From Macrosoma leucophasiata (lineage: Eukaryota; Arthropoda; Insecta; Lepidoptera; Hedylidae), in assembly GCA_036365455.1 (NCBI GenBank), contig JAWQUS010000027.1, positions 13,566,501-13,630,500 of the forward strand: a stretch of 64,000 nt of DNA, read 5' to 3'. The position numbers and the translations under genes are program-made. The notes under the pieces were generated by a model. That model saw only the letters and a program-made list of their open reading frames with translations. It made no database searches and had not been told where the DNA came from. How positions within the stretch are numbered: the stretch's first letter is position 1; every line of letters begins with the position of its first letter. Shown piece after piece: positions 25,073 to 37,480 of this stretch.

Positions 25073-25321
25073 CTGACGGGCCGCCCCGGCTTTGCGCGGT
25101 TTCAATGTTACCTACCCTCTCCTATTCTATAGGAGAAGGTAGGTAACATTGCGTGATGTTACCTACCTTCTATATATAAGCCTAAAGCCTTCCTCGATAA
25201 ATGGGCTATCTAACACTGAAAGATTCTTTCAAATCGGACCAGTTGTTCCTGAGATTAACGCGTTCAAGCAAACAAACAAACAAACTCTTCAGCTTTATAA
25301 TATTATAAGTATAAGTATAGA
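25073..25321 (-). mobile_element. Small Helitron-like element (249 bp)
   Basis: On the - strand it starts TCTATACTTATACTTATAAT after an A. It continues with ATAAAGCTGAAGAGTTTG and GGTCCGATTTGAAAGAATC, wording shared with 63336-63660, and ends GCCGGGGCGGCCCGTCAG|TT, a decayed CTAG end. It contains an internal palindrome at 25107-25153. It is non-autonomous. Confidence 0.7.
25107..25153. repeat. Hairpin inside the Helitron-like element
   Basis: AATGTTACCTACCCTCTCC pairs with GGAGAAGGTAGGTAACATT around a short centre with one mismatch. Part of the arm recurs just downstream (GATGTTACCTACCTTCT). Confidence 0.8.
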
Positions 25322-25611
25322 TAATATTTATTTATTTATTTAAACTTTGATGCACCTAGTACATAAGGCGGATTTAATGCCATAGGGCATTCTCTACCAG
25401 TCAACCTTGAGGTAGTGGGATACTAATAGCAGGGGTGCAATTATAATAACCATATGAAGAGTAGATGTAAAAGAAAAAAAAATAATAACAATAATAATGA
25501 CATACTACAAATTGAATACACTGACAATAACAAAGATAAAATAAAATATATTTGATACATATTATGTTTAATCATAATAATATAGGTATATATACATTAA
25601 ACTTACATTAA

Positions 25612-26881
25612 ATTCTTTTCGCATTATAGTATGTATGAACTTGTAATAAAATCTCTTTGGCTGTAGTATTTGTATCTGGCTGGTTTTGGTATCATTGAAA
25701 GTTACAATTTTAAAGAACATAATTCCAAATTCAAATTAGGCAAATGTGTGATTTTCATTTGTTTTTCGTACTGTCAAGATGAGTGAATCTAATGAAGAAA
25801 TTCGATACATTTTAAAATTTTACTACAAAAAAGGTAAAAATGCAACGTAAGCCGCGAAAAAAAATTGCGATGTTTATGGACCTAGTGCAGTGTCTGTGAG
25901 AGTAGCACAAATTCGGTTTAAGCGTTTTCAATCCGGAAATTTTGATGTCAAAGATTCACCTCGCTCTGGTCGCCCTATTACGGATAAAATGGGTGCCATT
26001 TTTGAAAAAGTGGAGCAAGATCGACATATCAGTAGTTACGACGTAGCTGAAGAACTGAGAATTGATCACAAAACAGTTTTGGCGCATTTGAAAAAAGCTG
26101 GGTACAAAAAAAAGCTCGATATTTGGGTACCTCACGAGATCACTGAAAGAAACCTAATGAACCGTGTACTCATTTGTGATTTTTTGTTACGACGTAATGA
26201 AACCGAATCATTTTTGAAGAAGCTGATAACTGGTGATGAAAAGTGGATCACGTACGACAAGAACGTGCGAAAAAGGTCGTGGTCAAAGGTCGGTCAGGCT
26301 TCACAGACTGTGGCAAAACCCGGGTTAACTCGCAATAAGGTGATGTTGTGTGTGTGGTGGGATTGGAAGGTCATTATTCATTATGAGCTATTACCACCAG
26401 GCAGGACTATCGATTCTGAACTCTACTGCGAACAACTGATGAGATTAAAGCAAGAAGTTGAGAGAAAGCGGCCGGAATTGATCAACAGAAGGGGTGTGGT
26501 GTTTCATAATGATAACGCTAGACCTCACACATCTTAAGCCACTCAGCAAAAATTAAGAGAGTTTGGCTGGGAGGTGTTAATGCATCCGCCGTATAGTCCT
26601 GACCTTGCACCTTCAGATTTCCACCTGTTTCGGTCTCTTCAGAATTCTTTATGCAATGTTAGGTTAACATCACGAGAGGACTGCCAAATCCACTTGTCGC
26701 GGTATTTTGGTGAGAAGTCCCAAATTTTTTATAGCAATGGGATCATGTCCCTACCTACAAGATGGCAAAAGGTTATCGTACAAAATGGTACATACATACT
26801 TTAGTTAAATTTAAATAAACTATATTAAAAAATGTTTTGAATTATCTTAAAAAATGCGAAGAAACCTTTTCCCCAACCTAA
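25612..26881 (+). mobile_element. mariner element, copy 1
   Basis: The 3' end has the terminal repeat (TGCGAAGAAACCTTTTCCCC-AACCTA). The 5' end begins TCTTTTCGCATTATAG, lacking about 20 outer bases of the terminal repeat seen in copies 2 and 3. It interrupts an older LINE. Loss of one terminal repeat makes it immobile. Confidence 0.85.
25779..26804 (+). pseudogene. mariner transposase, two in-frame stops
   Basis: Cut-and-paste transposase of the Tc1/mariner DD34D type, acting on the element's terminal repeats. The frame is otherwise intact at 341 codons, about normal length. It has an N-terminal helix-turn-helix DNA-binding part (VRVAQIRFKRFQSGN), ITGDEKWITY with the first Asp, VVFHNDNARPHTS with the second, and YSPDLAPSDFHLF with the third. 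Codon 24 is TAA and codon 253 is TAA, each one base from the sense codon in the sister copies. Asn replaces Ile near codon 29. Confidence 0.9.
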
Positions 26882-26934
26882 TATATAAACATATACAATA
26901 TAATAGATATAAATATATAGGACGACGGCAAGTT

Positions 26935-27640
26935 AAAACTAAGAAAACGATTCCAAAAAGTAACTGTAGAGCTTTCGTTTGAATGAAAACTTAGAGGGAG
27001 ACTTACGAATGTCAAGGGGATATTACAAAAGATTTCGACAGAAAAACAGAATGTTGGGAAGGAATTGCAAGCGTCAGATTCTCTGATGAACGGAGAGAAA
27101 GACTGTGAGAGTCGCCGAGAAAATTAAATTTTTTTTGAAGATAATTCGGGGAGCATGGATCGGTAAGGATGGAAAAAAGTAAACAGAGTATCCGCCAGGA
27201 TCATCTCTGACGGATAGGAAGCCATTTAAGCTTAGAACGATAAAGAGAGATGTGGTCATACTTTCGCAGGCCAAAGATAAATCGAATGGAAGTATTGAGT
27301 AATCGATCCAATTTGTTAAGAAGTTCTTGTGATATATCTGAAAAACAAACATCAGCATAATCAAGAGTGGGTAAAATAATGGACCGAACCAGGAGAATCT
27401 TTGTGCTGGTAGGTAGAAAGTTTTTATATCTGTAAAAAGAGCGTAAAGAAGCGATAGTATTTTGACTGATTTTATTAACCTGTTGTTTCTATTTCAAAGT
27501 CGAATCTATGTGTAGTCCTAAATCCTTAACGGTATCTACAAATGGTATGATTGAATTGTCAAACAAAACAGGAGACAAATGATTCATATCAAGATTATTA
27601 AAAGAGTACGTGCTGCCAATATATATAATATAGATAGATA
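26935..27640 (-). pseudogene. LINE ORF2 C-terminal region, broken
   Basis: Reading the - strand across frames gives a recognisable chain: VKDLGLHIDSTLK, KILLVRSIILPTLDYADVC, ELLNKLDRLLN, IRFIFGLRKYDHISLYRS and KLKWLPIRQR followed by a stop. This is the region after the RT palm in CR1/jockey-like ORF2 proteins. Several stops and shifts interrupt it, so no product is expected. The longest simple open frame here (27074-27364) is a different, unrelated reading frame. Confidence 0.7.
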
Positions 27641-28022
27641 GATAATTAGATAATAGAAGTGCAATGAGTGTGTAACTATAACTGTTGTCATATAATGGTT
27701 ACTCTCATCCCATACTTCCAAATAGTCTTATGTCCGTCATATAGTAGCTCTTAGAACGAACACTATAAACATTTTGTTTCTCATTGTGGAAATCCTTTCA
27801 TTATTTACGCGTGACTTGGCCGTTTCGTCACTCCTATGACTGTCGTATAAAATAAAGTTATGAATAGTGAATGAATTTTTCGCCTTACGCCTATGCGACG
27901 GTAATGAAATGAAATGATCAAGCCACGCATTTTGACTACGATGTAAAGTTTGTGATATTAGGACTTGTAAAGTTATAAACTTAGCTATAAATGGCTCTAT
28001 ATGAGATCCGACAACTATTTGA
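27641..28022. other. No recognisable feature
   Basis: Short spacer with ATAG-type simple sequence and no gene. Confidence 0.6.
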
Positions 28023-28305
28023 CAATCATCATCATCATTCCAGTCGAAAAACGTCCACAGCTGAACAAAGCCTTCCCCAAAGACGCTCACAACAGTGTTG
28101 TGCGTCATTAGGGGAGAATAAGCCATAATCGCCACGCTTGGCACACGGATTGCCGATCGCAGTGACGGTAGTTTTTACTACCGCCCTATTGGCATGGTTT
28201 GACCGCCATTGTTCGATTGACTGACTGAGCATTCTCTTCCAGTGGACAAAAATATCTTCCGCTAATGGGTGGTGGGGTCATCACGTCCCGACGCCATCGG
28301 CAACC
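28023..28305 (+). repeat. Repeat B copy, near full length
   Basis: Starts after a CATCAT run with CCAGTCGAAAAACGTCCACA and ends near CATCACGTCCCGACG. It is the most complete copy, but lacks the TGCTGCTGCCC block found in the copies at 541 and 17693. Confidence 0.75.
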
Positions 28306-30669
28306 AATGCGAACGATGTAATATATTGTCCCGTCAGTCCCGTAATATAAAAATATACCTAAGCTTTTTGTACAATTGTTCCGTTATAAATGAAATAGTA
28401 TTATATTTTTAGGACAAATAAATTAATATGTTTATCGTTTTGTGAATGGGTAAAAAAACTATAAACGTATTAATTTGAATTAATTAAAGACCTTATTATA
28501 TAACTCATTTAAAACTATACATTACACTATAGGAATCGAGTTCGCTGTGTCGGCTTTCCTTTATAAATACTGTTACGATCTTATAACTTAGGATGAAATG
28601 TCACTAAAAGAATATGAAACGACCATAAAATATATAATTTATGACAAATTTTAATTTTCGTAGTATAAAATTTCATTAGAAGAATTGGAAACAAGGATAT
28701 GTTAAATATTTTATCATTAACGACAAATTTTAATTATTAAAATTAAAATTCAGAAAAGAATCTTTAGAATCAATGGTCTTTCAAAACTTAAAAAACTTGT
28801 ATCGTGGAAATAATATTTATAGTAATTGGTCCTTACTAATACTTCCCTTTCTGAGAAAGTGGGTGTGAAATATATATATTTTTTTTTAAATAATTGCTTC
28901 AGCCTTGTTTTCCTTTCTGACTACGTTCTCTGCAAGGGATTTGATGTCAAGATACAAACATGCATAGTAGGTATGCTCATCCATAAATAACAGAGGTATG
29001 AACAATATTTCTGTATCCAACATACCTACCAGCATTACAAAAAAAAAATCTGCTATTGTGTTTTATTTTTCAGTTACAATTTACGTATTGTAGTTTATAA
29101 TGGCCATGCCATTTACAAACTCAAAACTATAGTTCTGTTGGTACTCAGAATGATGGCCTACTACCCATCACACTAAATAAATATAGACTGGTGGAAGTAG
29201 GTTAAGTGGGCACCTCAAAATTAAATAACTTGCCATAAGCACACCGCGGACACTCCGCCAAAATTCCATACAAACGCTTCATTTGGTCTCTATTACACAG
29301 ACATCAATCAGTGACGTGTATTTACACGTGCACCTGTGTGCGTAGCACGTAGAAAATACTAACCGTCGCCCATAAGAGGGGAGGAGGTTGGGTGATGCGG
29401 GGTAATCGGGCAGGACGAAGAAGTGTCTTCGTTTTTTTAAAATTCTATACGTAGTATTAATACATATTCTCTGCCATAAGCTAAGGCCCCAAGCAAGAAT
29501 TATGTTTATTATCAAAACAGATTGAGACATAAAACGTAGACATTGCCCATTCCGACGGCAGGCTTAAATGATAAATCTCACCGATTTATTATAATCTGGC
29601 ACAAGTGTAGTTCAATTGTCTCCTCGAAGTTGGACGATGCGAAGTTCGAAGAATGATGAGCAATGTCCCGCTACAAAACTACCAACACTACGATAGCCAA
29701 TCGGCATGCGAAGCGTGAAGATTATTGTATTTTCTAACCAAACTCTTTGACTCTTTTGTGGGTAGATGTTGTTGGAGTAAGGCTTTTGCCCAGCAGTGGA
29801 CATCTTTCGGCTGAAGTAATGATGGTGCTGAATTTCACAAAGAAAGAGAAGAGAAAGAAACAGTCTTTAAGGGGACAACCCCTTAGAATTTTTGCATTGA
29901 AAACTTCTTTACCGGCGTTGTGCAATTTTAATGATAAGTAAAAAAAAAATTCGCGTCAGGTCACGTCACCTGATCGATAATTTGTAAGGCAGGGGAGAGT
30001 AGACCGCTGGCGCGGTGTAGGAGAGGAAGTATCCCCCTCTGTTTCTGAAAATAATTGGTATGCCTGCGCCTGCTGTTTCGTTAAAGCGGCGCAAAGCGCT
30101 TGCGCGGATGCTCGAGTGTGCTTGTGTTACATATTAGAATACAATATATAATTTTCACACCCGTTGTTTTTTTAATTCCTAGCTGTTATTTTTCGTAATT
30201 AAATAAAACTAATATAATAATTAAAAATACAACCATTTCCTTTGCAAGATTAAGATAGATAGGACCCTGTGCATTCTGACATTCATCAATAAAACTATGA
30301 TATCACTCACTGGCTAGTGCAGACAGTCTACAAATATTTTATGTCCTCTAAAGCTCCCAACATTATTACTTCGCGCAAAAAAACACTTGGTCAAATAGCA
30401 ACGGCAGAAAGCTAATAGCAATGGCATCTCATTGTTCTACGTTTTCCTTTAGTCAGAGGTTATTGCGTGATTGTACAGTCCAGACTCGAGTACCTACCCA
30501 CCTTCAAAACTTTGAAAAATTGAACTTTAAATTATTGTAAATTCCTGTATAATGAAGAATTACGTAGGAGATTTAAAATTATTTTAAGTACATGTAGAGA
30601 GAAACCGCTTAATTTACAATTAGCACAGCTCCTAAATGCAACAAACCAATAGATAAATATTTTTTTTCT
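28306..30669. other. No gene; one repeat B fragment at 29775-29826
   Basis: The fragment (TTTTGCCCAGCAGTGGACAT, inverted) is the repeat B 5' end. The rest is AT-rich DNA; a GC-richer patch at 29960-30130 shows nothing I recognise. Confidence 0.5.
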
Positions 30670-31060
30670 AATCTGGGCGTTTGTGTGTAATATATGTTCT
30701 GTCTGTACAACGGCACCCACGATCATAGAGCAACACCGGAGGAAAGTAGCCCTAAGCAGGCTTTCCCCTCTGTCAAAGTACAATCCCAAATGGGTCTATA
30801 CATGTTGCTTTAATGTTTAAATATGTGCGTGAAATTGTTTCTGTATTTTGTTAAAGTCAAGGTGTGAGTTTCGTAGTAAAAGACGATTTTTGTAGTCTGC
30901 GTGTGTGTCGCACGCATTTCCCTCCGCAAATAATGACAGACCGACAAATATTTTGCATCGGTAATAACCGCTATGGCTACTACCGTCCAGTCCGCCGCGG
31001 CCGGTGGCCCGTGTTGTTCTATGCCCACGACACACATTAATACCTCGTGTGAATACTAGC
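30670..31060 (+). repeat. SINE C body fragments
   Basis: Two pieces share the SINE C body: GTCTGTACAACGGCACCCAC near 30700-30725 and TGTTCTATGCCCACGACACA near 31014-31035. Each is partial and diverged. Confidence 0.4.
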
Positions 31061-32029
31061 CCAGAAGTAGAACAAGTTTCTCCATAGCCGGCGTGGATTT
31101 GAAGCAGATCTATTACCTAAGCGTTATTAATAAGTAATTTATTATTACATAACTTCAAACCAACTTGCCGTCTCATTAAGCTATAAAAGTAAGAAAATAG
31201 TGACCGGACATCGGTCTGGAGGACATTACAGGTACTTATAATGACAACGATGGAAAGAGGTGACTTAATCACATTCCAAAACTCCGGGGTAGTTACTGAA
31301 AATCTTCCCATTCGTTAGGTATTTTACGAACGGGAAGAATAATATCTACTTTAAGTTCCTATATAAAAGCACACAGCGCTGGTTTTAAAATTATATTAAA
31401 TCCACATACCTATTATTTGTTATCGCACTCAAATCATATATCACTCATCGATTGTGAAGTTGATATTTAAATTAATGTTTTAAAAATAAGTTAATGATAT
31501 TAAAACAAAAGAACGAAATATGAATTTACGACGTTTACACAAATAATTGTTTTACGCTGGCAAATAAATATTATTTTACCTAAGCATATACCTAATCAAA
31601 TATTTATATGAACTGGAAATGAACCCGGAATCATTTCTTTTTAAAGTCAAAATATTATATAACAGCAAGAGTTCAATTAACGAATGAAAAGTGTGTCAAT
31701 AAAGTGTAAAGAACATTTTTATTTCATTGATTAATAGGTAAATGTTAATTAATGAACACTTTAAATGTATATCTGCCAGATGTGATTTCGTTAAATGTCG
31801 AATTTGAATTTTAAATCTTTTTCTTAATTACAAAACTTGAAAGAAGGGTACCATCGTATCTTAAGACATCGTAGGTTCCCAACCAAGTGTAATCTTATTT
31901 TTCGGAAAACTTCAGATTGTCGATATAAAAAAATAGCCTTATCTCGATACAAGTAGATACAAAAACCTAAAACCTCTGTAATTTATGACACTTTTTTTCA
32001 CTCATCGGCATAATTTCAACTGGAAGATG
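31061..32029. other. No recognisable feature
   Basis: AT-rich DNA without supported feature. Confidence 0.6.
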
Positions 32030-32225
32030 TCTATTTTTCGAAAAACCCAAGATTGGACTGAGCGGCAAAGCGCCCGGGTGTCTCAGCGGCTCTTCACACG
32101 CCCGGAGCCTGTGAACTGGACGGTGGGCCCGAGACCTTAAACAGATGCTGCAGCAAGCCAGACCCTTGGGGCCCGGAGTAGGCTGGGACCTGGCTGGCAA
32201 CGCCACCTTAAACTTATATTCTTCG
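32030..32225. repeat. GC-rich fragment, unclassified
   Basis: A patch of high G+C (GCGCCCGGGTGTCTCAGCGG, TTGGGGCCCGGAGTAGGCTG). Its right end, read inverted (AAGGTGGCGTTGCCAGCC ... TCTGGCTTGC), resembles 55485-55552. Probably a transposon fragment; no protein was recognised. Confidence 0.35.
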
Positions 32226-32698
32226 GTACATTTTCAGTTTCTATGCGAGTCCGGTGCTGGAAAAACCTTCTCAAAGATGTCAACTAAGATCGATCCTGGT
32301 ATAGCCTCATCAATCGATTAGACGACGCGGTGAGTGACGACCGCTCGATTAGAGGGTATTTGTTTGGTCTACAGATATTTGTATGATCTACAGATATTTG
32401 CTACGGGTTCAGACCGTAATAACAAGGCTTCCTCTAATCATTTGCAATATCAAAGAATTGATGACTTTTCATCTAGGGGCCTACCACCTAACTTTAATGC
32501 TTTCGATTATGGCGTCATATTGTCTGTTTCGCATCGCATATTTTTTATCTGGCCTACGCCTAACGCTAAGTGTTTTCGTCCGTAGGTAATTTTAGAGTAT
32601 AGTAATAAACAACTTTAGAGCAAAAGATTAAATAATTGATGTTTATGTCATAATTGCTAACTGCAATATAAATCTAATAATATTATTGAGCAGTTATT
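32226..32698. other. No recognisable feature
   Basis: Short open frames only, with no recognisable product. Confidence 0.5.
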
Positions 32699-33013
32699 TA
32701 ACTGCCTCAGTAGCGTAGTGGTAGCAGGCCACTACTATTACGCTGGAGGTTCTGGGTTCGTTTCCCGGGTCGGGGGATATTAGAGATAACGGTTTAAAAT
32801 CCATTATCTCTGCTTCTATTGGGATTTTTAAATTTTCTGGAAGTTTCCCAGTACCCCGCAGTTTGGTAATGTGCCCGGAGATGGCAACAGGTTCGCCACC
32901 TGTTACATGGGCCAAAACGTAACCGGCGAGTCGTGGGTGTTTGCATGTATGATTGAATGCATGCATTTACCTCTGCCTACCCCTTCGGGGATTACAGACG
33001 TGAAGTTACGTTT
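32699..33013 (+). repeat. SINE E copy, full length
   Basis: Complete tRNA-like head (GCCTCAGTAGCGTAGTGGTA, GTTCTGGGTTCGTTTCCCGG), body, and tail CTGCCTACCCCTTCGGGG plus GACGTGAAGTTACGT. The head carries plausible pol III boxes A and B. Confidence 0.85.
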
Positions 33014-33391
33014 ATTCAACACAGATTTATTATATGAATCTCACACAAAATTACTTTTCGAATAGTTCAATATTGATTTGTGAAGTGCATCATACTTATT
33101 AGAAAATAATTAATGAATATGTAAATACTCGCTTGCCTTCATCCTCATCTTCCGATTGTCCACCGTGGACAGTTTAACAAGCCTGCCTAAGACCTAGTTC
33201 AAAGTATTAAATTCGATCAATGCATTGATTACGGATGTATTATAAATTATTACAGTCAAGGTTTTCAGTATATGAGGAAAACATTCCTAAGATATGTCAA
33301 GGTTCAAACATTATAAACCTTTATTTTATGACTGTGTGATTACGTGCAATGTGAAAAACAACGGAGGTAAACCTAAATGTTAAATATTAAT

Positions 33392-33392
<1 letters not shown>
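33014..33392. other. No recognisable feature
   Basis: AT-rich DNA. Confidence 0.6.
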
Positions 33393-33426
<34 letters not shown>

Positions 33427-33700
33427 AATGGAAGTGGCAAACAAGCATGCAGTTCACATTGATGTTAAGTGATGACTGCAGCCTATAGACACCCACAAAA
33501 AGACCAAGGTCAAAATGCAGATGCGTTACCACTCCTGAGGCCTAAGATGTTATGCCTCTGTGTCGGAAATTACAAGGCCGTACATTACCTCCTGTCCGGA
33601 ACACGATAGTGCTGAACACTACCATTTAGTGGCAAGTATATTGGGTAATGCGGTGGTGCCTACGCCCGCGAGCTCCGTCACTGGAGCTCTACCACCAGTA
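33393..33700 (-). repeat. Repeat A copy with a long A tail
   Basis: Full-length inverted copy with an unbroken T run of about 30 at its left end, i.e. a long poly(A) tail on the element's sense strand. This suggests RNA-mediated, fairly recent insertion. Confidence 0.85.
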
Positions 33701-33719
33701 AAAAATATCTAAAAACCAA

Positions 33720-34200
33720 AGGTTCGTTAAAACGTCGGGACATGACGACTCTACCGACTCTACTAGTGCAGTCAGTCAACCAAACAACGGTCGTCAAACC
33801 ATTCCAAATAATAAAAAAATAACACCGAGTGTTATTGCATTTACTATTGCCCCAATAGTATTTTTTTTTTATGTTACGGATGTGGCCTGTTTGCCACATC
33901 CGCTTGCAGTTCACATTAATTTTAAGTGCTGACTGCAGCGTATAGACACCCACACAAAGACCGAGGTCAAAATGCAGATGCGTTACCACTCCTGAGGCCT
34001 AAGGTGTTATGCCTCGGTGCCGGAAATTACAGGACCGCATATTACCACTTGATCGGAACACGACAGTGCTAAACACTACCATTTAGCGGCAACTAAATTA
34101 GGTAATGCAATAACACTTGGTGGACAGCAGCATCCTAACTAAACTACCGCCACTGTGATCATTAACGCAATCAGTGCAGGGCTAACTAGTCTCCAATAGT
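33720..34200 (-). repeat. Repeat B copy interrupted by repeat A
   Basis: Inverted repeat B sequence at 33735-33861 (GTCGGGACATGACGAC, GTCGTCAAACCATTCCAA) resumes at 34112-34200 (TGGACAGCAGCATCCTAACT, CCGCCACTGTGATC). A repeat A copy separates them. Confidence 0.7.
33862..34111 (-). repeat. Repeat A copy nested in repeat B
   Basis: Inverted copy, with its A tail at about 33862-33870, extending to the AATTACCTGATT-side of the family; the extreme 5' end is missing. Confidence 0.75.
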
Positions 34201-34281
34201 AATTACTATTGGAGACTAGTAACTCCAATAGTAATTACTAGTTAGCCCCCAAAGATACCACAGATTTAAATCTGTGGTATC
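34179..34281. repeat. Nested perfect palindromes
   Basis: 34185-34220 is a perfect 36-base palindrome centred on AATT. 34179-34190 (GGGCTAACTAGT) pairs with 34237-34248, enclosing it. 34254-34281 is a second perfect palindrome of 28 bases (half-site GATACCACAGATTT). Together they could extrude as cruciforms or arise from template switching. Confidence 0.95.
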
Positions 34282-35731
34282 CTTGAACCACCTGTAAAGC
34301 ACACAACAAATCGAAATCAGTCAATTCGTTTTAGAGGTTTATACAAGACTTATGCTCGGAAATGAAAATAGTCCAAATTGGAGTTAGAATTGGACGAAAC
34401 GAAAACTGTACTAATACTGTTACCTACGGGAAATATTGGTACCATCGAAACTGGTACCATCGAAGAAATATGGATATTCCTCAAATAATTGTGTATTGAT
34501 ATAGTCTAATTTGCTGGTTTTGGATCGCCGGAAACCTTTTTTACATGCGTAGCACGTTGTTAAAAACCCAATTATGTATGTACTACTAGCGGAACTTGTA
34601 TGCTATACTAACGACTGTGGGAAATACATCAAAACCAACTTAAGCACAAGAAATTTATCCGAAATCAAGAGTCATGTTTATAACCCCCTGTAATTTATTA
34701 TCATTTTCAACACAGATTTTACACTTTAATTGCATTTTTTAAAACATTTAAAAAATGTACATAAAGCGTAACAAACAATAAACACTCACTAATATCTGTG
34801 TCTAAATACCAAGAATAATATAAATGACAGAGATTTAAATAATGTAGGTTTGCCTTTAATTATAATTAATGTAAGATGACCCAGGTCGTTGGTACTTGGA
34901 TCGAGATTACATCATGTATACCTATATATTATTTTTTATTGTTCGATTTACCCGCTCAGACTGTGTCTACTAGTAGTGTTGGATGGAAGTTTACAAAAAG
35001 ACAAGAGAATCATCTTTTTTTATAATATTGCAAAGTGAGTAGAAGATTTTCAGTTTTTTGCGAAGTTTTTGCAAGGCTAATAACACTTCAACTTAATATG
35101 AAAATGTTAACAACTTATATATGAATTTGTAAAAAACATGACATAGGTACGTGTTCAGTTCAATTAATTTTTAAATGTGATTGACGATGTGTTGTATACA
35201 AAAAAATGTTTTTGAAGTTTACTTAGGCAGTCTTGTTATCGCAGTACCTACTTAAAATATACAGGAAGAGTTCGGTAAGTCAATACAATATATTAATGCC
35301 ACTTACGTGAAAAACTTCTATTATTTGTTGGTTATTCCTTGTATGTATAGTTTTTGATGATGGACCAAAACATTACTCTGGCGAGTTACATAGGAATCAT
35401 TTTTTACAAAGGCGCACGAAAGTATTAGGTAGGTTTAATCCTCGAAAAGTGAAAAGAAAATTAAACCCTTTCGCAAATAGTTATTGATAGTTGAAAATAG
35501 TTCAAAACTTTTATTTTTCACAGAATAAGGAATATTAACTTCATATTTTTGTCATTCTACGTCTTATAGTTTAGTTAAATTAAAAAAAAAATAGGTACCT
35601 AACTGTTAAACTGCTGTAAGAATAGAAATAAATTGTAAAAAAAAAAACAAAATGTGTTCATTAACTCAAAAAAGATGATTTTCTCTTGACAAAAAAATTG
35701 ATGCTAACATTGTCACATTAATAATCTATTC
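34282..35731. other. No recognisable feature
   Basis: About 1.45 kb of AT-rich DNA without a supported gene or repeat. Confidence 0.6.
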
Positions 35732-37164
35732 TATACTTATAATAAAACTGTAGAAGTGTAAATTCTGTACATTAAAAATATTGAAAAAATAAATAACAGT
35801 TACTAGATCGATACCGATCACAAATATGTGATTAGAAAATTTTTCGTCTGTCTGTCTGTTTGTTCAAGCATCACAGAAAAACTACCTTTCCGATTACAAT
35901 TAAACTTGGTACGATTATACTTTAACCTTTGGCGCACATCACTGGGTACTTTTTATTTCGAAAAAAAATCTGTTTGTCTGTGTATATGTGCACGCTAATA
36001 TCAGAAACGGCTTATTCGATTTGCGGTTTTCATTAATATATTATGGTAAGTTTCACTCAACATTTAGTGTTTGTTTCGTGTGAATCGGTTCAGAAATAAA
36101 AAAATAATGTCAACTTAAAGAATCATATTGAATATTTTTAAGCTATTCTGTATCTTAGTTCTATCTTTTAGGGGGTTTCGTACCTAAAAGGTAAAAACAG
36201 ACCCTGCGGATTACTAATCCTCCGCTGTCTGTCTGTCTGTTTGTCCGTCCGTCTGTTTGACACCAGCCTGTATCTCATTAATAGTGATAGCTAGAAAGCT
36301 AACATTTTCACAAATTATGTATTTCTGATACCGCTATAAAGAAAAAAAAAATACTAAAAATAAGAAAAGGAAAATGTTAAGGGGTCTAAGGGGGCATACA
36401 ATAAACGTGTTTTTTTTCGTACATTTTTTGCTCGATGATAATAACGGTAGCAAGTAGACGCTTAAAATTTTCACAGAATTTTTAGATCTTATGTGGTATA
36501 TTGCCTTCCATAATAAACCTGTACAAATAAATAAAATTGGAGTGTCTGTTTGTAATATTAAAATAACCGCTTTTTACTTTTTTACAATTTTTGTCTGTCT
36601 GTCTGTTTGTCTGTTTGGCGGGGCTAATCTTGGGAACGGCTGGACCGATTTTGACGGGACTTTCGTTGGCAGATAGCTGATGAGATACGGAGTAACTTAG
36701 GCTATATTTATCTCCATACATCCATACATACATACCTACATACAAATAAGTAGAATTGGAGTATATCCGACTTTGACGGGACTTCCACGGTTAGGTAGCT
36801 GATGTAATAAGGAGTAACTTAGGCTACTTTTATCTCCATACATACAAACATACCTACATACAAATAAATAGAATTTGAGTGTCTCCGATTTTGACGGGAC
36901 TTTCACTGGCAGATAGCTGATGTGATAAGGAGTAACTTAGGTTATTTTTATCTCCATACAGCCATACATACATAAATACCTACATACAAATAAATAGAAT
37001 TTGAGTGTGTCCGATTTTGACGGGACTTTCACTGGCAGATAGCTGATGTAATAAGGAGTAACTTAGGCTACTTTTTATACTAGCTGCGCCCACGACTTCG
37101 TCCGGGTAGATACTGAACAATCATATTTTTTCTCACGTGGACGAAGTCGCGGGCACAGCTAGTT
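35732..37164 (+). mobile_element. Non-autonomous Helitron-like composite element, copy 2
   Basis: Same start (TCTATACTTATAATAAAACT), order and 3' end (CGCGGGCACAGCTAGT) as 2063-3809. The tandem region differs: single, more diverged units separated by CATA runs, not the regular 112-bp array. The shared inner block starting GGGGGTTTCGTACCTAAAAG lies near 36172-36500. No transposase frame is present. Confidence 0.7.
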
Positions 37165-37480
37165 TTCAAGTAAGGTAGATAAGTAGTGCTCTTCGCCTCT
37201 TTCATCAACAAAATCGAGTTGACAACATAGTCAGACATTAGCTTCCGAAGATATCTTATGCCTAGGTACATAAGAAAACAATAACAATTCGAAATTTCGA
37301 AAGCTCACGACGGGGTCAGCGACCCCATTTGTTTGTGCACCGAGCAACGAGCTCATTTCTTATCGGATTAGTCACCATGCATCAATTACATGAGATTGAT
37401 ATCTTCGCATGCCAATACTTTCAAAATTAAAAAGCAGCCAGGTGCCTGAACATTTTATAAGTTGATCGGCTATTACTCGT

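Larger units (their letters stand above)
25322..27640 (-). mobile_element. LINE remnant (CR1-like), split by mariner copy 1
   Basis: The 3' end is at the left: read on the - strand, 25610-25322 carries TTGACTGGTAGAGAATGCCC, ATTAAATCCGCCTTATGTAC and a TTTAAATAAATAAATAAATA tail. The coding part lies at about 26935-27640. The two are separated by mariner copy 1 (25612-26881), so the LINE was there first. The 5' part is missing. Confidence 0.75.

Noticed and set aside
24850..25343. Short open frames on both strands beside the first LINE remnant
   Set aside because: They fall in the LINE tail, simple sequence and the Helitron-like element.
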